In this document: positions 28,194 through 37,651 of the stretch, one piece after another | Layout: each line of letters begins with the position of its first letter | Position numbering within the stretch: position 1 is the stretch's first letter | Source of the DNA: a bacterium | Lineage (GTDB): Bacteria > Bacteroidota > Ignavibacteria > SZUA-365 | DNA: 64,000 nucleotides | Reading direction: 5' to 3' | Assembly (NCBI GenBank): GCA_020444325.1 | Contig: JAHLLD010000001.1 | Coordinates: 372,001 to 436,000 of the forward strand | Translations under genes and position numbers: made by a program | Notes under the pieces: generated by a model | The model's input: the letters and a program-made list of their open reading frames with translations, nothing else | Told to the model about the DNA's origin: nothing | Database searches by the model: none

Positions 28194-29681
28194 TTATTTT
28201 TTCTTCAGAAGCTTTTTATACAGATCGATGTATTTCCTGGCTGATGAATCCCAGGAATTATCCTTTTTCATCGCCCGCTTCATTGCGGCCTGCCAGATCT
28301 TTTCGTCCTTGAACGCGGCAAGCGCCCGCTTGACGGCATCGAGCATCTGCTTGCCCTTGTAGTCTTCGAAGACGAAGCCGGTGCCGGATTTCGGTTTCGC
28401 ATCGAGATCCTCGACGGAATCCGCGAGACCGCCCGTGGCGCGCACGATGGGCAGCGTGCCATAGCGGAGGCTGTACATCTGATTGAGTCCGCAGGGTTCG
28501 TACTTCGACGGCATCAGGAACATGTCGCTTCCTGCCTCGATCAGATGCGCGAGGTCTTCGTCGAAACCGATATGCGCGGCCATTTTCTTCTTGTACTTCT
28601 TTGCTGCCTTGGAGAAGAGGTCTTCGTACTTCTTTTCTCCGGAACCGAGTACCACGATCTGCAGGTCGAGCTTCATCAGATCGACAAGCTTCTCCTTGAT
28701 CAGATCGAAGCCTTTCTGGTCTGCCAGACGTGAGACGATACCGATCACGGGAACGGCCGGATCGTAGGGCAGCTTGAAATGGTCACAGAGTGCTTTCTTG
28801 TTTTCCTGCTTGTCTTCGAGACTGTCGGCCGAGTACGTTTTCGGGATCAGCTTGTCGACTTCAGGATTCCACACCGTATCGTCCATGCCGTTGAGCAGTC
28901 CCACGGTCTTTCGGGCTTTCTTCTTGAACACACCCTCGAGGCCGTAGCCGTATTCCTTGCTGCCACGGATTTCCTTGGCGTAGGTGGGACTGACGGTGGT
29001 AATCTGGTCCGCATACATGAGCCCCGCCTTGAGCATGTTCATGTCGCCATGAAACTCGACGCCTTCCTGCTTGAAGGCCTTGGCGGGCAGACCGGTCTTC
29101 TCAAAAGAAGCGGCGGGGAAAATCCCCTGATACGCGGCATTGTGCACGGTGAACACGATATGCGTGTTCTTGAACAGCGGCTCGTTCGCATACTCGGTCT
29201 TGATCAGGGCAGCGATGAGCGCAGACTGCCAGTCATTGAGATGGATAATATCAGGCTTCCAGCCGAGCAGTATCAATGTCTGGATGACGCCACGGCAGAA
29301 GAAAATGAAACGGTCGTCATTATCCGGCCAGGCTTCCTTGGTTTTCGGATCGACATAGAGATCCGACCTGCAGTACAGATCCTCATTGCTGAGGAAATAC
29401 ACCTGCACCTTGGTCTTGATATTCGTAAGGAAAGATGATTTCACGCTGCCGAGCAGTGTGCGATCGCCGAGTTCAATCGGCATGTCGGTCAGCCGTTTGA
29501 TATCGTGGATCTTGAATTTCCGGTCACTTACGGCGGCGAACTTGGGCATGATGATGCGGATATCATGACCCATCTCACGAATTTGCTGAGGGAGCGCGGC
29601 GGACACATCCGCGAGACCGCCGGTTTTGGCGAAAGGAACAACTTCGCTGGACACGAAGAGGATACTCAAAGGTTTCGCCAT
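28194..29681 (-). CDS. glgA: Glycogen synthase (GT5)
   Basis: The product has 495 residues. ILFVSSEVVPFAKTGGLADVSAALP carries the KTGGLADV substrate-loop signature. FTVHNAAYQGIFP, INGMDDTVWNPEVD-like LLNGMDDTVWNPE and EPCGLNQMYSLRYGTLPIVRATGGL are GT5 motifs. It extends alpha-1,4-glucan from ADP- or UDP-glucose. A longer charged insertion (KKKYKKKMAAHIGF) lies in the C-terminal domain. It is upstream of the envelope operon by 127 bp. Confidence 0.93.
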   Translation of the reverse strand: MAKPLSILFVSSEVVPFAKTGGLADVSAALPQQIREMGHDIRIIMPKFAAVSDRKFKIHDIKRLTDMPIELGDRTLLGSVKSSFLTNIKTKVQVYFLSNEDLYCRSDLYVDPKTKEAWPDNDDRFIFFCRGVIQTLILLGWKPDIIHLNDWQSALIAALIKTEYANEPLFKNTHIVFTVHNAAYQGIFPAASFEKTGLPAKAFKQEGVEFHGDMNMLKAGLMYADQITTVSPTYAKEIRGSKEYGYGLEGVFKKKARKTVGLLNGMDDTVWNPEVDKLIPKTYSADSLEDKQENKKALCDHFKLPYDPAVPVIGIVSRLADQKGFDLIKEKLVDLMKLDLQIVVLGSGEKKYEDLFSKAAKKYKKKMAAHIGFDEDLAHLIEAGSDMFLMPSKYEPCGLNQMYSLRYGTLPIVRATGGLADSVEDLDAKPKSGTGFVFEDYKGKQMLDAVKRALAAFKDEKIWQAAMKRAMKKDNSWDSSARKYIDLYKKLLKKK

Positions 29682-29805
29682 GAGGACTCCAGACAGTTGT
29701 TATGACAAAGACTCTAGCAAAATGCAAAAATACGAAAATTGCTAAAAAACTACAATTTACCCCCAATAAAGCGCTTTCATTCCCTGAAAATACTGCGGTT
29801 CAGCA

Positions 29806-31074
29806 CTAATACAGCTTCAAAACATCCGTCTGCGGGAAGTATGCGCCGAGAATGGCGCGAAAATTCTCTCCTGCTCTTGCGCGGCCAATTGCACCCCACT
29901 GGCACATCCCCACTCCGTGACCGGCACCACCGCCTTTGATGCGTACCTGCCTGATCCAGCGATGTTCGTCCCGTTCGATATCGATATCGATGAGCGCTGA
30001 GCGCAGAGGCAGCTGTTCGTCGCCCCTGCGGAAGAGCTTGCGAATGTTATCACCGTGCACGTAGTAGGCACGCTGCCGGGCCCGGTTTCCCATGACCACC
30101 TGCATGGTTGCGACGCGGCCCGAAGGCATGCGGCTGATGATGTTCAGATCGAGCAGATGCCAGTTGTCCGCCGGAAGATCGGACGCCATGATGGCGTCGT
30201 TCGCAGCCGGTAGATATTCGCGAAGCATGCGATCGAGAGCAGGGAGTGAATACAATTCCGTCCATCGGTAATTCGGGGAGATTCGGCAGAAATCACCATC
30301 CGGCCCGCGATCACGCACCCCGGTCAGCCATGGCTGCGATTGGGGACGCTTCCAGATCAGGGAAGAAGCCTCTGTGCGTCCCCCACAGGTACTGTGATAA
30401 TAGCATTCCGCCAGCTGTCCGTTAAATGCGACAACCATGCCCCGCGTCTGTTCGACAGCCACATCCGTGATGTCGTCGCGCTGACCCGCACCGGGAAACA
30501 CCTGGTCACGTTCATCAGCATATACATCAAAGAGACGTGTGAGTGGCAATGCAATTTTCCGCAGGGCGTAGGTACGCGCAAGCACGGCCTGCGCACGTGC
30601 TGCCTCAAGTTCTTCCGGTGTGCGATTGCGACCGATTTCTTCCGGAACCACGCCGCGGAGGTAACGCTCAAGCGGCAGAATATTGACGAGATACAGGCCC
30701 TCCCCGTCGGAAGCCACCAGCAGTGTATCGCTGTAGCTGCGGTCCTCAAACCCGAAGCCATGCTCTCCACCGCGCGGGAAACAGCGAAACGCGCCACGCA
30801 GGTTGCGTGCTTCCCTGCCATCCATATACACGGTCATCGCCCCATCGTCTTCAAGCGCACATCGCAGCTCATGAAAGCCATCCATTGAAAAACGCTGTGT
30901 CGCTGTCTGCATGACGCTCTCAGGTGGCAGCACAAGTGTGATTTCACTGCTGCGTTCGGCGATACAGACGCGAACAAATGGCTGCTGATCCGCGCTGTCG
31001 GAGGGACGCGAGGAGGCGCAGCCGCCAAGAATTGCAAGTGCCAGAATAACGGGAAGGAGAAGGCGATGCTTCAT
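29806..31074 (-). CDS. SpoIID/LytB-domain lipoprotein
   Basis: The product has 422 residues. LALAILGGC is a lipobox. YLRGVVPEEIGRNRTPEELEAARAQAVLARTYAL and VEQTRGMVVAFNGQLAECYYHSTCGGRTE match the SpoIID/LytB domain, and IKGGGAGHGVGMCQWGAIGRA is its conserved end. SpoIID is a lytic glycan-strand enzyme in sporulators; in non-sporulators LytB-like proteins assist peptidoglycan amidases. An acidic catalytic residue (VPEEIG) is present. Confidence 0.9.
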   Translation of the reverse strand: MKHRLLLPVILALAILGGCASSRPSDSADQQPFVRVCIAERSSEITLVLPPESVMQTATQRFSMDGFHELRCALEDDGAMTVYMDGREARNLRGAFRCFPRGGEHGFGFEDRSYSDTLLVASDGEGLYLVNILPLERYLRGVVPEEIGRNRTPEELEAARAQAVLARTYALRKIALPLTRLFDVYADERDQVFPGAGQRDDITDVAVEQTRGMVVAFNGQLAECYYHSTCGGRTEASSLIWKRPQSQPWLTGVRDRGPDGDFCRISPNYRWTELYSLPALDRMLREYLPAANDAIMASDLPADNWHLLDLNIISRMPSGRVATMQVVMGNRARQRAYYVHGDNIRKLFRRGDEQLPLRSALIDIDIERDEHRWIRQVRIKGGGAGHGVGMCQWGAIGRARAGENFRAILGAYFPQTDVLKLY

Positions 31075-31097
31075 CGAATAATACCCTGTATACAGGA

Positions 31098-31122
31098 AAG
31101 GGCATGACCGTCAGGCATGCCC
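31098..31122 (-). terminator. Hairpin after the small fibronectin-like gene
   Basis: AGGGCATG and CATGCCCT form an 8-bp stem around a 9-nt loop. On the minus strand it is followed by TTTCC, a weak T tract. It lies between two minus-strand genes and may be a weak terminator. Confidence 0.5.
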
Positions 31123-31148
31123 TCGAAATGCGCGTGTAATTCCGGTGA

Positions 31149-31559
31149 TCAGCGGAACATGGCCTTGATGCTGCCCCAGGTGCGCTTGACGCTGCTCACA
31201 CTGTGCGAGACTGTAATCTCGTTCGAGAATGAAGCGGGGGAGCCGGAGGCTTCCACGATTTTCAGCCGGTACACATAAATACTTTCCGTCGCCTTGTAGG
31301 CCGAACGGTCGGTGAACGAATACAGTGAATTCGAACCCTTGGGATTGACCGTTGACAATGTCACGAATTCACCGTCCTGCCCGGCCTTGCGCTGAATCTC
31401 ATAGCGCAGCAGGTTGCTCTCCGACCTGGTCTTCCATTCGAGGATGATGTTCTCACCATCGCTGCGGCCATTGAAGAAATCCAGGAACGCACCGCCGAAC
31501 GCAGTGGCGCTGACGATCAGGAGAACGAGTGATATGCCGAGAAGTCGTTTCATCATCAT
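31149..31559 (-). CDS. Small secreted protein with one fibronectin-type-III-like domain
   Basis: The product has ~136 residues. MKRLLGISLVLLIVSATAFGGA is a signal peptide, then FLDFFNGRSDGENIILEWKTRSESNLLRYEIQRKAGQDGEFVTL resembles the Fn3-like domain found before type IX sorting domains. It ends there without a sorting domain. Three ATGs in a row (31559, 31556, 31553) make the exact start uncertain. Function unknown. Confidence 0.7.
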   Translation of the reverse strand: MMMKRLLGISLVLLIVSATAFGGAFLDFFNGRSDGENIILEWKTRSESNLLRYEIQRKAGQDGEFVTLSTVNPKGSNSLYSFTDRSAYKATESIYVYRLKIVEASGSPASFSNEITVSHSVSSVKRTWGSIKAMFR

Positions 31560-31740
31560 ATGCTGACGTTTTATCAGTGTAGAATGTAATCGGAAATCCC
31601 ACAAGAGTCAAGGCTGATCCCGGGGGTCCCCCAGCGCTCATCAATTTCTCACACGTCCCGCAGCGACGAATTTTTCACTGGTTGCCGCTGCGGACAGAGT
31701 GTATTTTTTGCCAGAACGTATTCATACAGGGAGACACATC

Positions 31741-33147
31741 ATGGGGAAAAACGTTCCGTTCCTTCTGCTTTTCTTTTTTATTTCCACATCCATCGCCGCT
31801 GCCCAGCAGCTCAGTATCAATGAATTCATGGCCGTACCACTCTCTGGAGAAGCGGAATGGATTGAATTGCGCAACGGTACGGCCACAGCCGTGCGTCCGT
31901 TGGACTGGAGTATCGAGGATGCCACGGGGAAGCGCTGCGCGTTCGGAGACGCCGTGGTGGAGATTCCACCGGGGGGACACCTGGTGCTCACCGAGGCCCT
32001 GCCACTCGGCGCGGCATGGCAGTTGACGGCCGACAGTGTGCTGCTGCTGCCGCAGCTTCCATCGCTCAACAACAGCGGAGACGATCTCGTGCTGCGAAAC
32101 ATGCAGGGCGAGGTCATAGACTCACTGCATTACACATCGTCCTGGCTCGGCGGGAAGGGATACTCCCTCGAACGCATCGATCCCGCCGGGGCACACGAAA
32201 AAGCCAACTGGCGTCCGAGTATCGCTGCATCGGGAGCCACTCCGGGCTTGCCGAACAGCGTGCTTCCCGTACAGCGCAATCCTCTGCCTCCTCACTCCTG
32301 CCGTATCAATGAAATCATGTATGAGCCGCTTACGCAGGGATGCGAGTGGGTGGAGGTAACGTATACGGGAAACGACAGTCTCGACATGGCCAGACTGTCG
32401 CTGGAAGTGTCACCCAGGGGAGAGGCCGCGGTGTTTGCACTTCATGGACACAGCGGCAGACTCGCACCGGGCGGTTATCTGGTCATCGCTGCTGACTCCT
32501 CCATTCTCCTGCGCTTCCCGGATATGCCGCGCGGGAGAAAGGATGCGGTCTTGATCGTCCTTGACCGCGCGTCTCTCGGACTCGCGAATGACGGGGATGC
32601 GATCCTGCTGCGTGATGAGGACGGGACGCTGCTTGACAGCGTGGTGTATGTGCCGGACTGGCATCATCCGTTTGTATCGGACACCAGGGGCCGTACGCTC
32701 GAACGTCTGCACCCCGCACTGCCGTCCCTTGCAGCGCAGTCCTGGAGTACCTGCACGCACAACGCGGGTGGAACACCGGGTGCGCTCAACAGCTGCTTCA
32801 CCGACAGCAGAGCAGTCGCTGCGAACGAAGCTGCCCTGCGTGTCGATCCCCTGCCCTTTTCACCCGATGGTGACGGGTATGAGGATTTCTGCCGCATCAG
32901 CTGTTCGGCCCCTGCCGGTATTCACGAGGCGCGGCTGCGCATCTACGATGTACAGGGAAGACTGCTCCGCACCCTGGTGGGCGGTGCGCCGATGGCAGCA
33001 AGGATGGATATTGTGTGGGATGGACTCGATGACGAAGGCCGGCGAGTGCGAATCGGACCGTACGTGGCATTGCTGGACATGCTCGACGTCGCGAACAATA
33101 CTGTCCGCTCGGTCAAGGGCATCATCGTTGTTGCACGGAATTTATGA
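31741..33147 (+). CDS. Secreted lamin-tail-domain protein
   Basis: The product has 468 residues. MGKNVPFLLLFFFISTSIAAAQ is a signal peptide. Two lamin-tail-type domains follow (LSINEFMAVPLSGEAEWIELRNG... and CRINEIMYEPLTQGCEWVEVTYTG...), each ending in LTEALP/RTLERLHP-like strands. The last ~100 residues (DPLPFSPDGDGYEDFCRISC...LRIYDVQGRLLRTLVGG...IVWDGLDDEGRRVRIGPYVALLDM) form a FlgD-type Ig domain. This is a common architecture for FCB surface proteins. It has GGGAG before the ATG and overlaps the opposing kinase gene by 6 bp. Confidence 0.8.
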   Translation: MGKNVPFLLLFFFISTSIAAAQQLSINEFMAVPLSGEAEWIELRNGTATAVRPLDWSIEDATGKRCAFGDAVVEIPPGGHLVLTEALPLGAAWQLTADSVLLLPQLPSLNNSGDDLVLRNMQGEVIDSLHYTSSWLGGKGYSLERIDPAGAHEKANWRPSIAASGATPGLPNSVLPVQRNPLPPHSCRINEIMYEPLTQGCEWVEVTYTGNDSLDMARLSLEVSPRGEAAVFALHGHSGRLAPGGYLVIAADSSILLRFPDMPRGRKDAVLIVLDRASLGLANDGDAILLRDEDGTLLDSVVYVPDWHHPFVSDTRGRTLERLHPALPSLAAQSWSTCTHNAGGTPGALNSCFTDSRAVAANEAALRVDPLPFSPDGDGYEDFCRISCSAPAGIHEARLRIYDVQGRLLRTLVGGAPMAARMDIVWDGLDDEGRRVRIGPYVALLDMLDVANNTVRSVKGIIVVARNL

Positions 33148-34836
33148 GGCGCTGTCGTCACGCGGGAGGAAAGATTCCATCGAACGCTTCAGTTCCTCAA
33201 TCTGGAACGGCTTCGAGAAATACGCGTTGCAGCCGGCCTCGAGGCTTTGAATGCGATCCTTCGGAAACGCATGCGCGGTCACGGCGATGATGGGGATATT
33301 TCCGAAACGTTCATCCCTGCGAATGCGGCGGGTGAGGGAAATACCGTCTTCATCGCCCTGAAGGGAAAGATCCATGAGCACCAGGTCGATGCGTGTGCTT
33401 TCCAGGATGGTCCATGCCGCAGCTGCGGTGGAAGCGATGCGCAGGCTGTATTCCCGGGCCAGAAGCGAGGCCATGTATTCCTGTGTCTCCTCGTCATCTT
33501 CGACGAACAGCACGGTGAACAGGCCTTTTTCGCTTTCAGGACGCACAAGCGGTTCGACAGGCATCTGTTCCGGGATGGGTTCTTCGTCGACAATGACGGT
33601 TTCTTCCACCATGTCGGCGAGAAACTGCAGGGTGAAGGTGGTGCCCTTTCCCTTGCGGCTCTTGACGGTGATGGAACCGCGGTTCAATTCCACGTATCGC
33701 TTGGTGAGTGAAAGCCCGAGACCGAGTCCGTCAAAGGGACGCGTATATCCGGACGCTTCCTGCGAGAACACGCTGAACACCTTGGGCAGATATTCGGGCG
33801 ACATGCCGATGCCGGTGTCCTTGATCTCAATGCACACACGGCGGTCGACGCAGTACACCCGCACATCGACGGAGCCGGTTTTGGTAAACTTTATGGCATT
33901 GTCGACCACATTGCTGACTGCCTGGTCGATGCAGTAACGGTCCGCGTACAGGATGGCGGCGGGACATTCGGTTGAATAGTTGAGCGCGAGCCCTTTCTTC
34001 TGCGCCAGCGACTTGAGTTCCTGCACCAGTTCTTCGACACGGTCGGAGAGACGGATTTCTTCGGGACGAACGGAGAACGTCCCTACCTGAATGCTGGAGA
34101 TATTGAGGATATGCTCGACGGTGCGCATCAGGCGCTGACTTCCGCGGCGGATGGCCTGGAAGTAACTGTCCATTTCCGGGTACAGGTTTCCCACCAGCTC
34201 ATTCGTGATGAGATTGCTGTAGCCAATGATGATGTGCAGGGGGGTGCGAATTTCGTGGGAAATATTGGCGATGAAGGCGTCTTTGAGCTTGTCCGACTGC
34301 TCAGCACGTTCTTTCGCGGCAATGAGTTCCGCCTTCTGGCGCTCCTGCTGCGTGATATCGCGAAGGACGATATGCTTCGCGTCCTTCTCGTCGTACGTAA
34401 TGGGGATGGCCGTCAGCTCGATATCGATAATCTGACCGTCCAGTTTCTCGAGTTGTCCCTTGATATCGTAAATCTCGTCATCCTGCGAAAGCAGTCCACG
34501 CATGCGGTCCTGCTCTGGATGCTCGAAATCCGTTACGACATAGTCGAAGATGGAACGTGCGTAGACTTCATCCTCATTCGTGGCATTGCAAAGCTTGATC
34601 CCTGCGTCATTGACATACACCACGCGGTCCCCTATCACCACCATCATGGGAAATGGAGAAAGTTTGACCAGGCGCCGGTAGCGTTTTTCGCTTTCCGCCA
34701 GCTGTTCAAGATTCTTCTGCTGCAGCGCGAACATTTTGCGCTGCTGGAAAATGATAATGGCAATGATACCGACGGCGAGGCTCAGCAGAGCGACGGTACC
34801 GATAACGAGCACAAGGACCGTAGTGTTGTCAATCAC
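33142..34836 (-). CDS. Hybrid sensor histidine kinase with PAS and receiver domains
   Basis: The product has 564 residues: one membrane helix (residues 8-30), a PAS domain (~50-170), HisKA with phospho-acceptor H194 in NISHEIRTPLH, HATPase (VVDNAIKF; DTGIGM; GLGLGLSLTKRYVELNRG), then a C-terminal receiver (FVEDDEETQEYM; phospho-acceptor D near 489 in LVLMDLSLQ; conserved Lys in YFSKPF). The sensor has no periplasmic domain, so the signal is likely cytoplasmic. The output partner is not nearby. Confidence 0.9.
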   Translation of the reverse strand: MIDNTTVLVLVIGTVALLSLAVGIIAIIIFQQRKMFALQQKNLEQLAESEKRYRRLVKLSPFPMMVVIGDRVVYVNDAGIKLCNATNEDEVYARSIFDYVVTDFEHPEQDRMRGLLSQDDEIYDIKGQLEKLDGQIIDIELTAIPITYDEKDAKHIVLRDITQQERQKAELIAAKERAEQSDKLKDAFIANISHEIRTPLHIIIGYSNLITNELVGNLYPEMDSYFQAIRRGSQRLMRTVEHILNISSIQVGTFSVRPEEIRLSDRVEELVQELKSLAQKKGLALNYSTECPAAILYADRYCIDQAVSNVVDNAIKFTKTGSVDVRVYCVDRRVCIEIKDTGIGMSPEYLPKVFSVFSQEASGYTRPFDGLGLGLSLTKRYVELNRGSITVKSRKGKGTTFTLQFLADMVEETVIVDEEPIPEQMPVEPLVRPESEKGLFTVLFVEDDEETQEYMASLLAREYSLRIASTAAAAWTILESTRIDLVLMDLSLQGDEDGISLTRRIRRDERFGNIPIIAVTAHAFPKDRIQSLEAGCNAYFSKPFQIEELKRSMESFLPRDDSAS

Positions 34837-35035
34837 GTATGGACTCTCTCGATTCTACCTGTAATTTCGCGCCGTGACCATGTGCGGTCAGGTGCTGCGC
34901 GAGAGAAGCTCCGGTTCAGAACAGCTGTATGATAATAAGACCGGAATGAGATCGTTGCGGTCAAAATAGGAAAAAAAATGGCTATCCAACAGTCCGTCGC
35001 CTGTCGATGCGAGATACCGGCGGAGATTGACGGCG

Positions 35036-35872
35036 CTAGGTCCCTTCCACCCCTGCGTCCTCTCCCTGTGACGCGCTGCTTTTCAAGGCGTACTTCCCCG
35101 AGTAATAGAGACCGATTGCGTACAGAATATTCTTCAACAGATTCACCGCACTGTGAATGTACCAGAAACTCTTTTCTGATTCGAGTATCAAATCCATCAG
35201 CGTAAACACGAACAGACTTCCCGAGTAATAGACGAGAATTGCGGCACTCACCCAGAACATGCCGCTCATCAGGATGGAATGCTCAAGATCCTTCAACCCT
35301 GTCAACAAGGTGACCAGTGCACAGATAATGAAGAAGACGCTTTCAGCGGAGAGCAGGTAATTCTCGAATTGCCAGACATTCCTTTTCACCGCTTCCAGCG
35401 TGGCCATATTTGAAATCAGTTCAGCGGACATGGCATCCGAAATCACGGAGAACATGCCGACAAGCCAGATGACCACGAAGACAGGGATGCTGAACGTCAG
35501 GACACGATCGAACGCCTTACCACTGTTCCAGAAACGGAACATCAACACGAAAAGCACGAATTCAACCGGCGTGAAGAGCGAGTAAATAAAGAAGTTCTCT
35601 TCTGGAATGAAACGCACATACTCTGCGAGTTCAGGTAAGCCGAAGGCGAGCAGTTCAACGATGAACGCGATCAACAGGTTCAACATCAGCAGGCGAAGAC
35701 CGCGGTCGAGTTTCTTGCGTACGTAGTACCCGACGACAAGGGGAATGATCATCGTGAACGCGATGGAGAGATGCATCACGTACCAGAACTTCGTCCAGTC
35801 AGACGCTGATACAAGGAATGCAAGCACCGGGTGCTTTATCGTGAGAAAGGATAGCAGACTGAAGATTGACAC
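35036..35872 (-). CDS. Hypothetical multi-pass membrane protein
   Basis: The product has 278 residues and seven or so hydrophobic helices, with short loops and a basic-to-polar C-terminal tail (KSSASQGEDAGVEGT). I do not recognise the family. The topology resembles 7TM sensor input modules without an output domain. It lies 199 bp upstream of the histidine kinase gene on the same strand, so a role in signalling is possible but unproven. Confidence 0.7.
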   Translation of the reverse strand: MSIFSLLSFLTIKHPVLAFLVSASDWTKFWYVMHLSIAFTMIIPLVVGYYVRKKLDRGLRLLMLNLLIAFIVELLAFGLPELAEYVRFIPEENFFIYSLFTPVEFVLFVLMFRFWNSGKAFDRVLTFSIPVFVVIWLVGMFSVISDAMSAELISNMATLEAVKRNVWQFENYLLSAESVFFIICALVTLLTGLKDLEHSILMSGMFWVSAAILVYYSGSLFVFTLMDLILESEKSFWYIHSAVNLLKNILYAIGLYYSGKYALKSSASQGEDAGVEGT

Positions 35873-35914
35873 TGTGCAGTCATCCTTAGGGAGGTGTAGG
35901 CATCAGGAATGTAA

Positions 35915-35948
35915 ATGAGGGGTTGTCTTTTGAGGACAACCCTCTCAT
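35915..35948 (-). terminator. Hairpin at the end of the paralogue array
   Basis: GGGTTGTC and GACAACCC form an 8-bp stem extended by ATGAG/CTCAT with a one-base bulge and a short TTTTGAG loop. It lies downstream of the last gene of the minus-strand array. No strong T-run follows, so it may be a terminator or an RNA-stabilising hairpin. Confidence 0.5.
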
Positions 35949-36018
35949 CTACAAGTCAATATACCACACACGAGAGCCTTTGCCAAAGTGTATCCCGCGC
36001 CTGTGACTGAATGTCTTT

Positions 36019-36441
36019 TCAGCTATTGAGCGCGTTCATCGTTTCGTGGAAACGGGAGACCGGAAGACCATTCCCGAACAGGAAACCTTCGGTCAGATCC
36101 TCGCCCTGGGCATTGACACCAACAAGGATCATCTGGGGTTTTCCTTCGGTGTCTTCAGCATAGTAGTAGCGCACACCGACGACGTCTTCCTGCATGAGCA
36201 GCTGTTCAATGGATACCCGGCTGAAGTAGCGACCCTTGACCGCGCCTCGTCCTGCTGCCATGCGGTAGTTCCGCGTCAGCGCGCCGGCTTCCTCCAGCGT
36301 GATATTGTGGTCTTCCATACCGGTGAACACCGGACGGCGCCTGCCCGTCGTGATCCGGGAGATCGCGGGAATGGGCATGTCCTGATTCAGTTGCTGCGCA
36401 TCTCTTGTCGTTGTCTGGGTGTTGTCATGCATTTCGTTCAT
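36019..36441 (-). CDS. Array paralogue, diverged copy without the Cys tail
   Basis: The product has 140 residues, the same length as its neighbours. Shared segments are RRPVFTGMEDHNITLEEAGALTRNYR, the Gly-rich GAVKGRYF and VVGVRYYYAEDTEGKPQMILVGVNAQGEDL. The C-terminus reads LPVSRFHETMNALNS where the others read MPCPPFCSPWNPLNS, so both cysteines are lost. AAGGA lies 8 nt before the ATG at 36441. It is the last, and most different, gene of the array. Function unknown. Confidence 0.75.
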   Translation of the reverse strand: MNEMHDNTQTTTRDAQQLNQDMPIPAISRITTGRRRPVFTGMEDHNITLEEAGALTRNYRMAAGRGAVKGRYFSRVSIEQLLMQEDVVGVRYYYAEDTEGKPQMILVGVNAQGEDLTEGFLFGNGLPVSRFHETMNALNS

Positions 36442-36499
36442 GGGGTTTTCCTTTATGCTGGCGAGATTCTTGTCCTGATTGCGATTGGGTGCGTCAGTC

Positions 36500-36922
36500 T
36501 CAGCTGTTGAGGGGATTCCAGGGGCTGCAGAACGGCGGACAGGGCATGGCGCGCTCGGCCATGAAACCGTCGACAAGGTCCTTGCCGTTCTCATCGACAC
36601 CGACCAGAATCAGCACCGGACGTCCGTTGTTTTCCTGTGCGTAGTAATAGCGGATTCCCACAACGCCTTCCTGCGAAAGGACCTGCTCGAGAGCCGCGCG
36701 GCCGAAGAAGCCGCCCTTGATCGCGCCTTTGCCTGCGCTCTTGCGGTAGTTGCGCGTCAGCTCGGCTGCGTCGTCAAGGGCGATCGTGTGGTCTTCGAGT
36801 CCGGTAAACACCGGGCGTGTACGCTCGCGCACTTCCGGCTGCACGGGGGCAACGGGAACGTCGACGTTCAGATCGGTGGTGGCAGGGGCATTGATGGTGA
36901 GAGTTGCTTCCAGATTCTTCAC
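36500..36922 (-). CDS. Array paralogue, copy 1 (Cys-tailed small protein)
   Basis: The product has 140 residues from a GTG start with GAGGAG upstream. A variable Thr/Pro/Val-rich N-terminus (~40 residues) precedes a conserved core, VFTGLEDHTIALDDAAELTRNYR, then KGGFFGRAALEQVLSQEGVVGIRYYYAQ and LILVGVDENGKDLVDGF. The tail CPPFCSPWNPLNS has two cysteines. From memory, FCB genomes carry other short proteins ending in a CPPxC-type tail, but I cannot name the family. Its protein sequence is identical to copy 2. Confidence 0.8.
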   Translation of the reverse strand: MKNLEATLTINAPATTDLNVDVPVAPVQPEVRERTRPVFTGLEDHTIALDDAAELTRNYRKSAGKGAIKGGFFGRAALEQVLSQEGVVGIRYYYAQENNGRPVLILVGVDENGKDLVDGFMAERAMPCPPFCSPWNPLNS

Positions 36923-37032
36923 GATGGTCTCCTCGAATTCACTGTTTCTATAAGATTTTTGCTTTCACTGTTTCCGGGGTCAGGATCAACGGGTTCGTGC
37001 TTTCAAACCTCCTCAGCGTCGCCGGGACCCGG

Positions 37033-37060
37033 CAGCTGCGGTGTTTCCGGGCCGCAGCTG
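37033..37060 (-). terminator. Intergenic hairpin inside the array (first unit)
   Basis: CAGCTGCGG and CCGCAGCTG form a 9-bp stem with a 10-nt loop between array genes. There is no T-run, so it is more likely an RNA processing or stabilising hairpin than a full terminator. The identical hairpin recurs at 37609-37636. Confidence 0.5.
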
Positions 37061-37075
37061 ACGGGAAGGCGCATC

Positions 37076-37498
37076 TCAGCTGTTGAGGGGATTCCAGGGG
37101 CTGCAGAACGGCGGACAGGGCATGGCGCGCTCGGCCATGAAACCGTCGACAAGGTCCTTGCCGTTCTCATCGACACCGACCAGAATCAGCACCGGACGTC
37201 CGTTGTTTTCCTGTGCGTAGTAATAGCGGATTCCCACAACGCCTTCCTGCGAAAGGACCTGCTCGAGAGCCGCGCGGCCGAAGAAGCCGCCCTTGATCGC
37301 GCCTTTGCCTGCGCTCTTGCGGTAGTTGCGCGTCAGCTCGGCTGCGTCGTCAAGGGCGATCGTGTGGTCTTCGAGTCCGGTAAACACCGGGCGTGTACGC
37401 TCGCGCACTTCCGGCTGCACGGGGGCAACGGGAACGTCGACGTTCAGATCGGTGGTGGCAGGGGCATTGATGGTGAGAGTTGCTTCCAGATTCTTCAC
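37076..37498 (-). CDS. Array paralogue, copy 2 (identical to copy 1)
   Basis: The 140-residue product is identical to copy 1, and so is the DNA, with the same GTG start and GAGGAG ribosome site. Having two identical adjacent genes suggests selection for dose or very recent duplication. The conserved core and CPPFC tail are intact. Confidence 0.8.
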   Translation of the reverse strand: MKNLEATLTINAPATTDLNVDVPVAPVQPEVRERTRPVFTGLEDHTIALDDAAELTRNYRKSAGKGAIKGGFFGRAALEQVLSQEGVVGIRYYYAQENNGRPVLILVGVDENGKDLVDGFMAERAMPCPPFCSPWNPLNS

Positions 37499-37608
37499 GA
37501 TGGTCTCCTCGAATTCACTGTTTCTATAAGATTTTTGCTTTCACTGTTTCCGGGGTCAGGATCAACGGGTTCGTGCTTTCAAACCTCCTCAGCGTCGCCG
37601 GGACCCGG

Positions 37609-37636
37609 CAGCTGCGGTGTTTCCGGGCCGCAGCTG
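37609..37636 (-). terminator. Intergenic hairpin inside the array (second unit)
   Basis: Exact copy of the hairpin at 37033-37060, 576 bp further on, between copies 3 and 2 in the direction of transcription. Confidence 0.5.
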
Positions 37637-37651
37637 ACGGGAAGGCGCATC

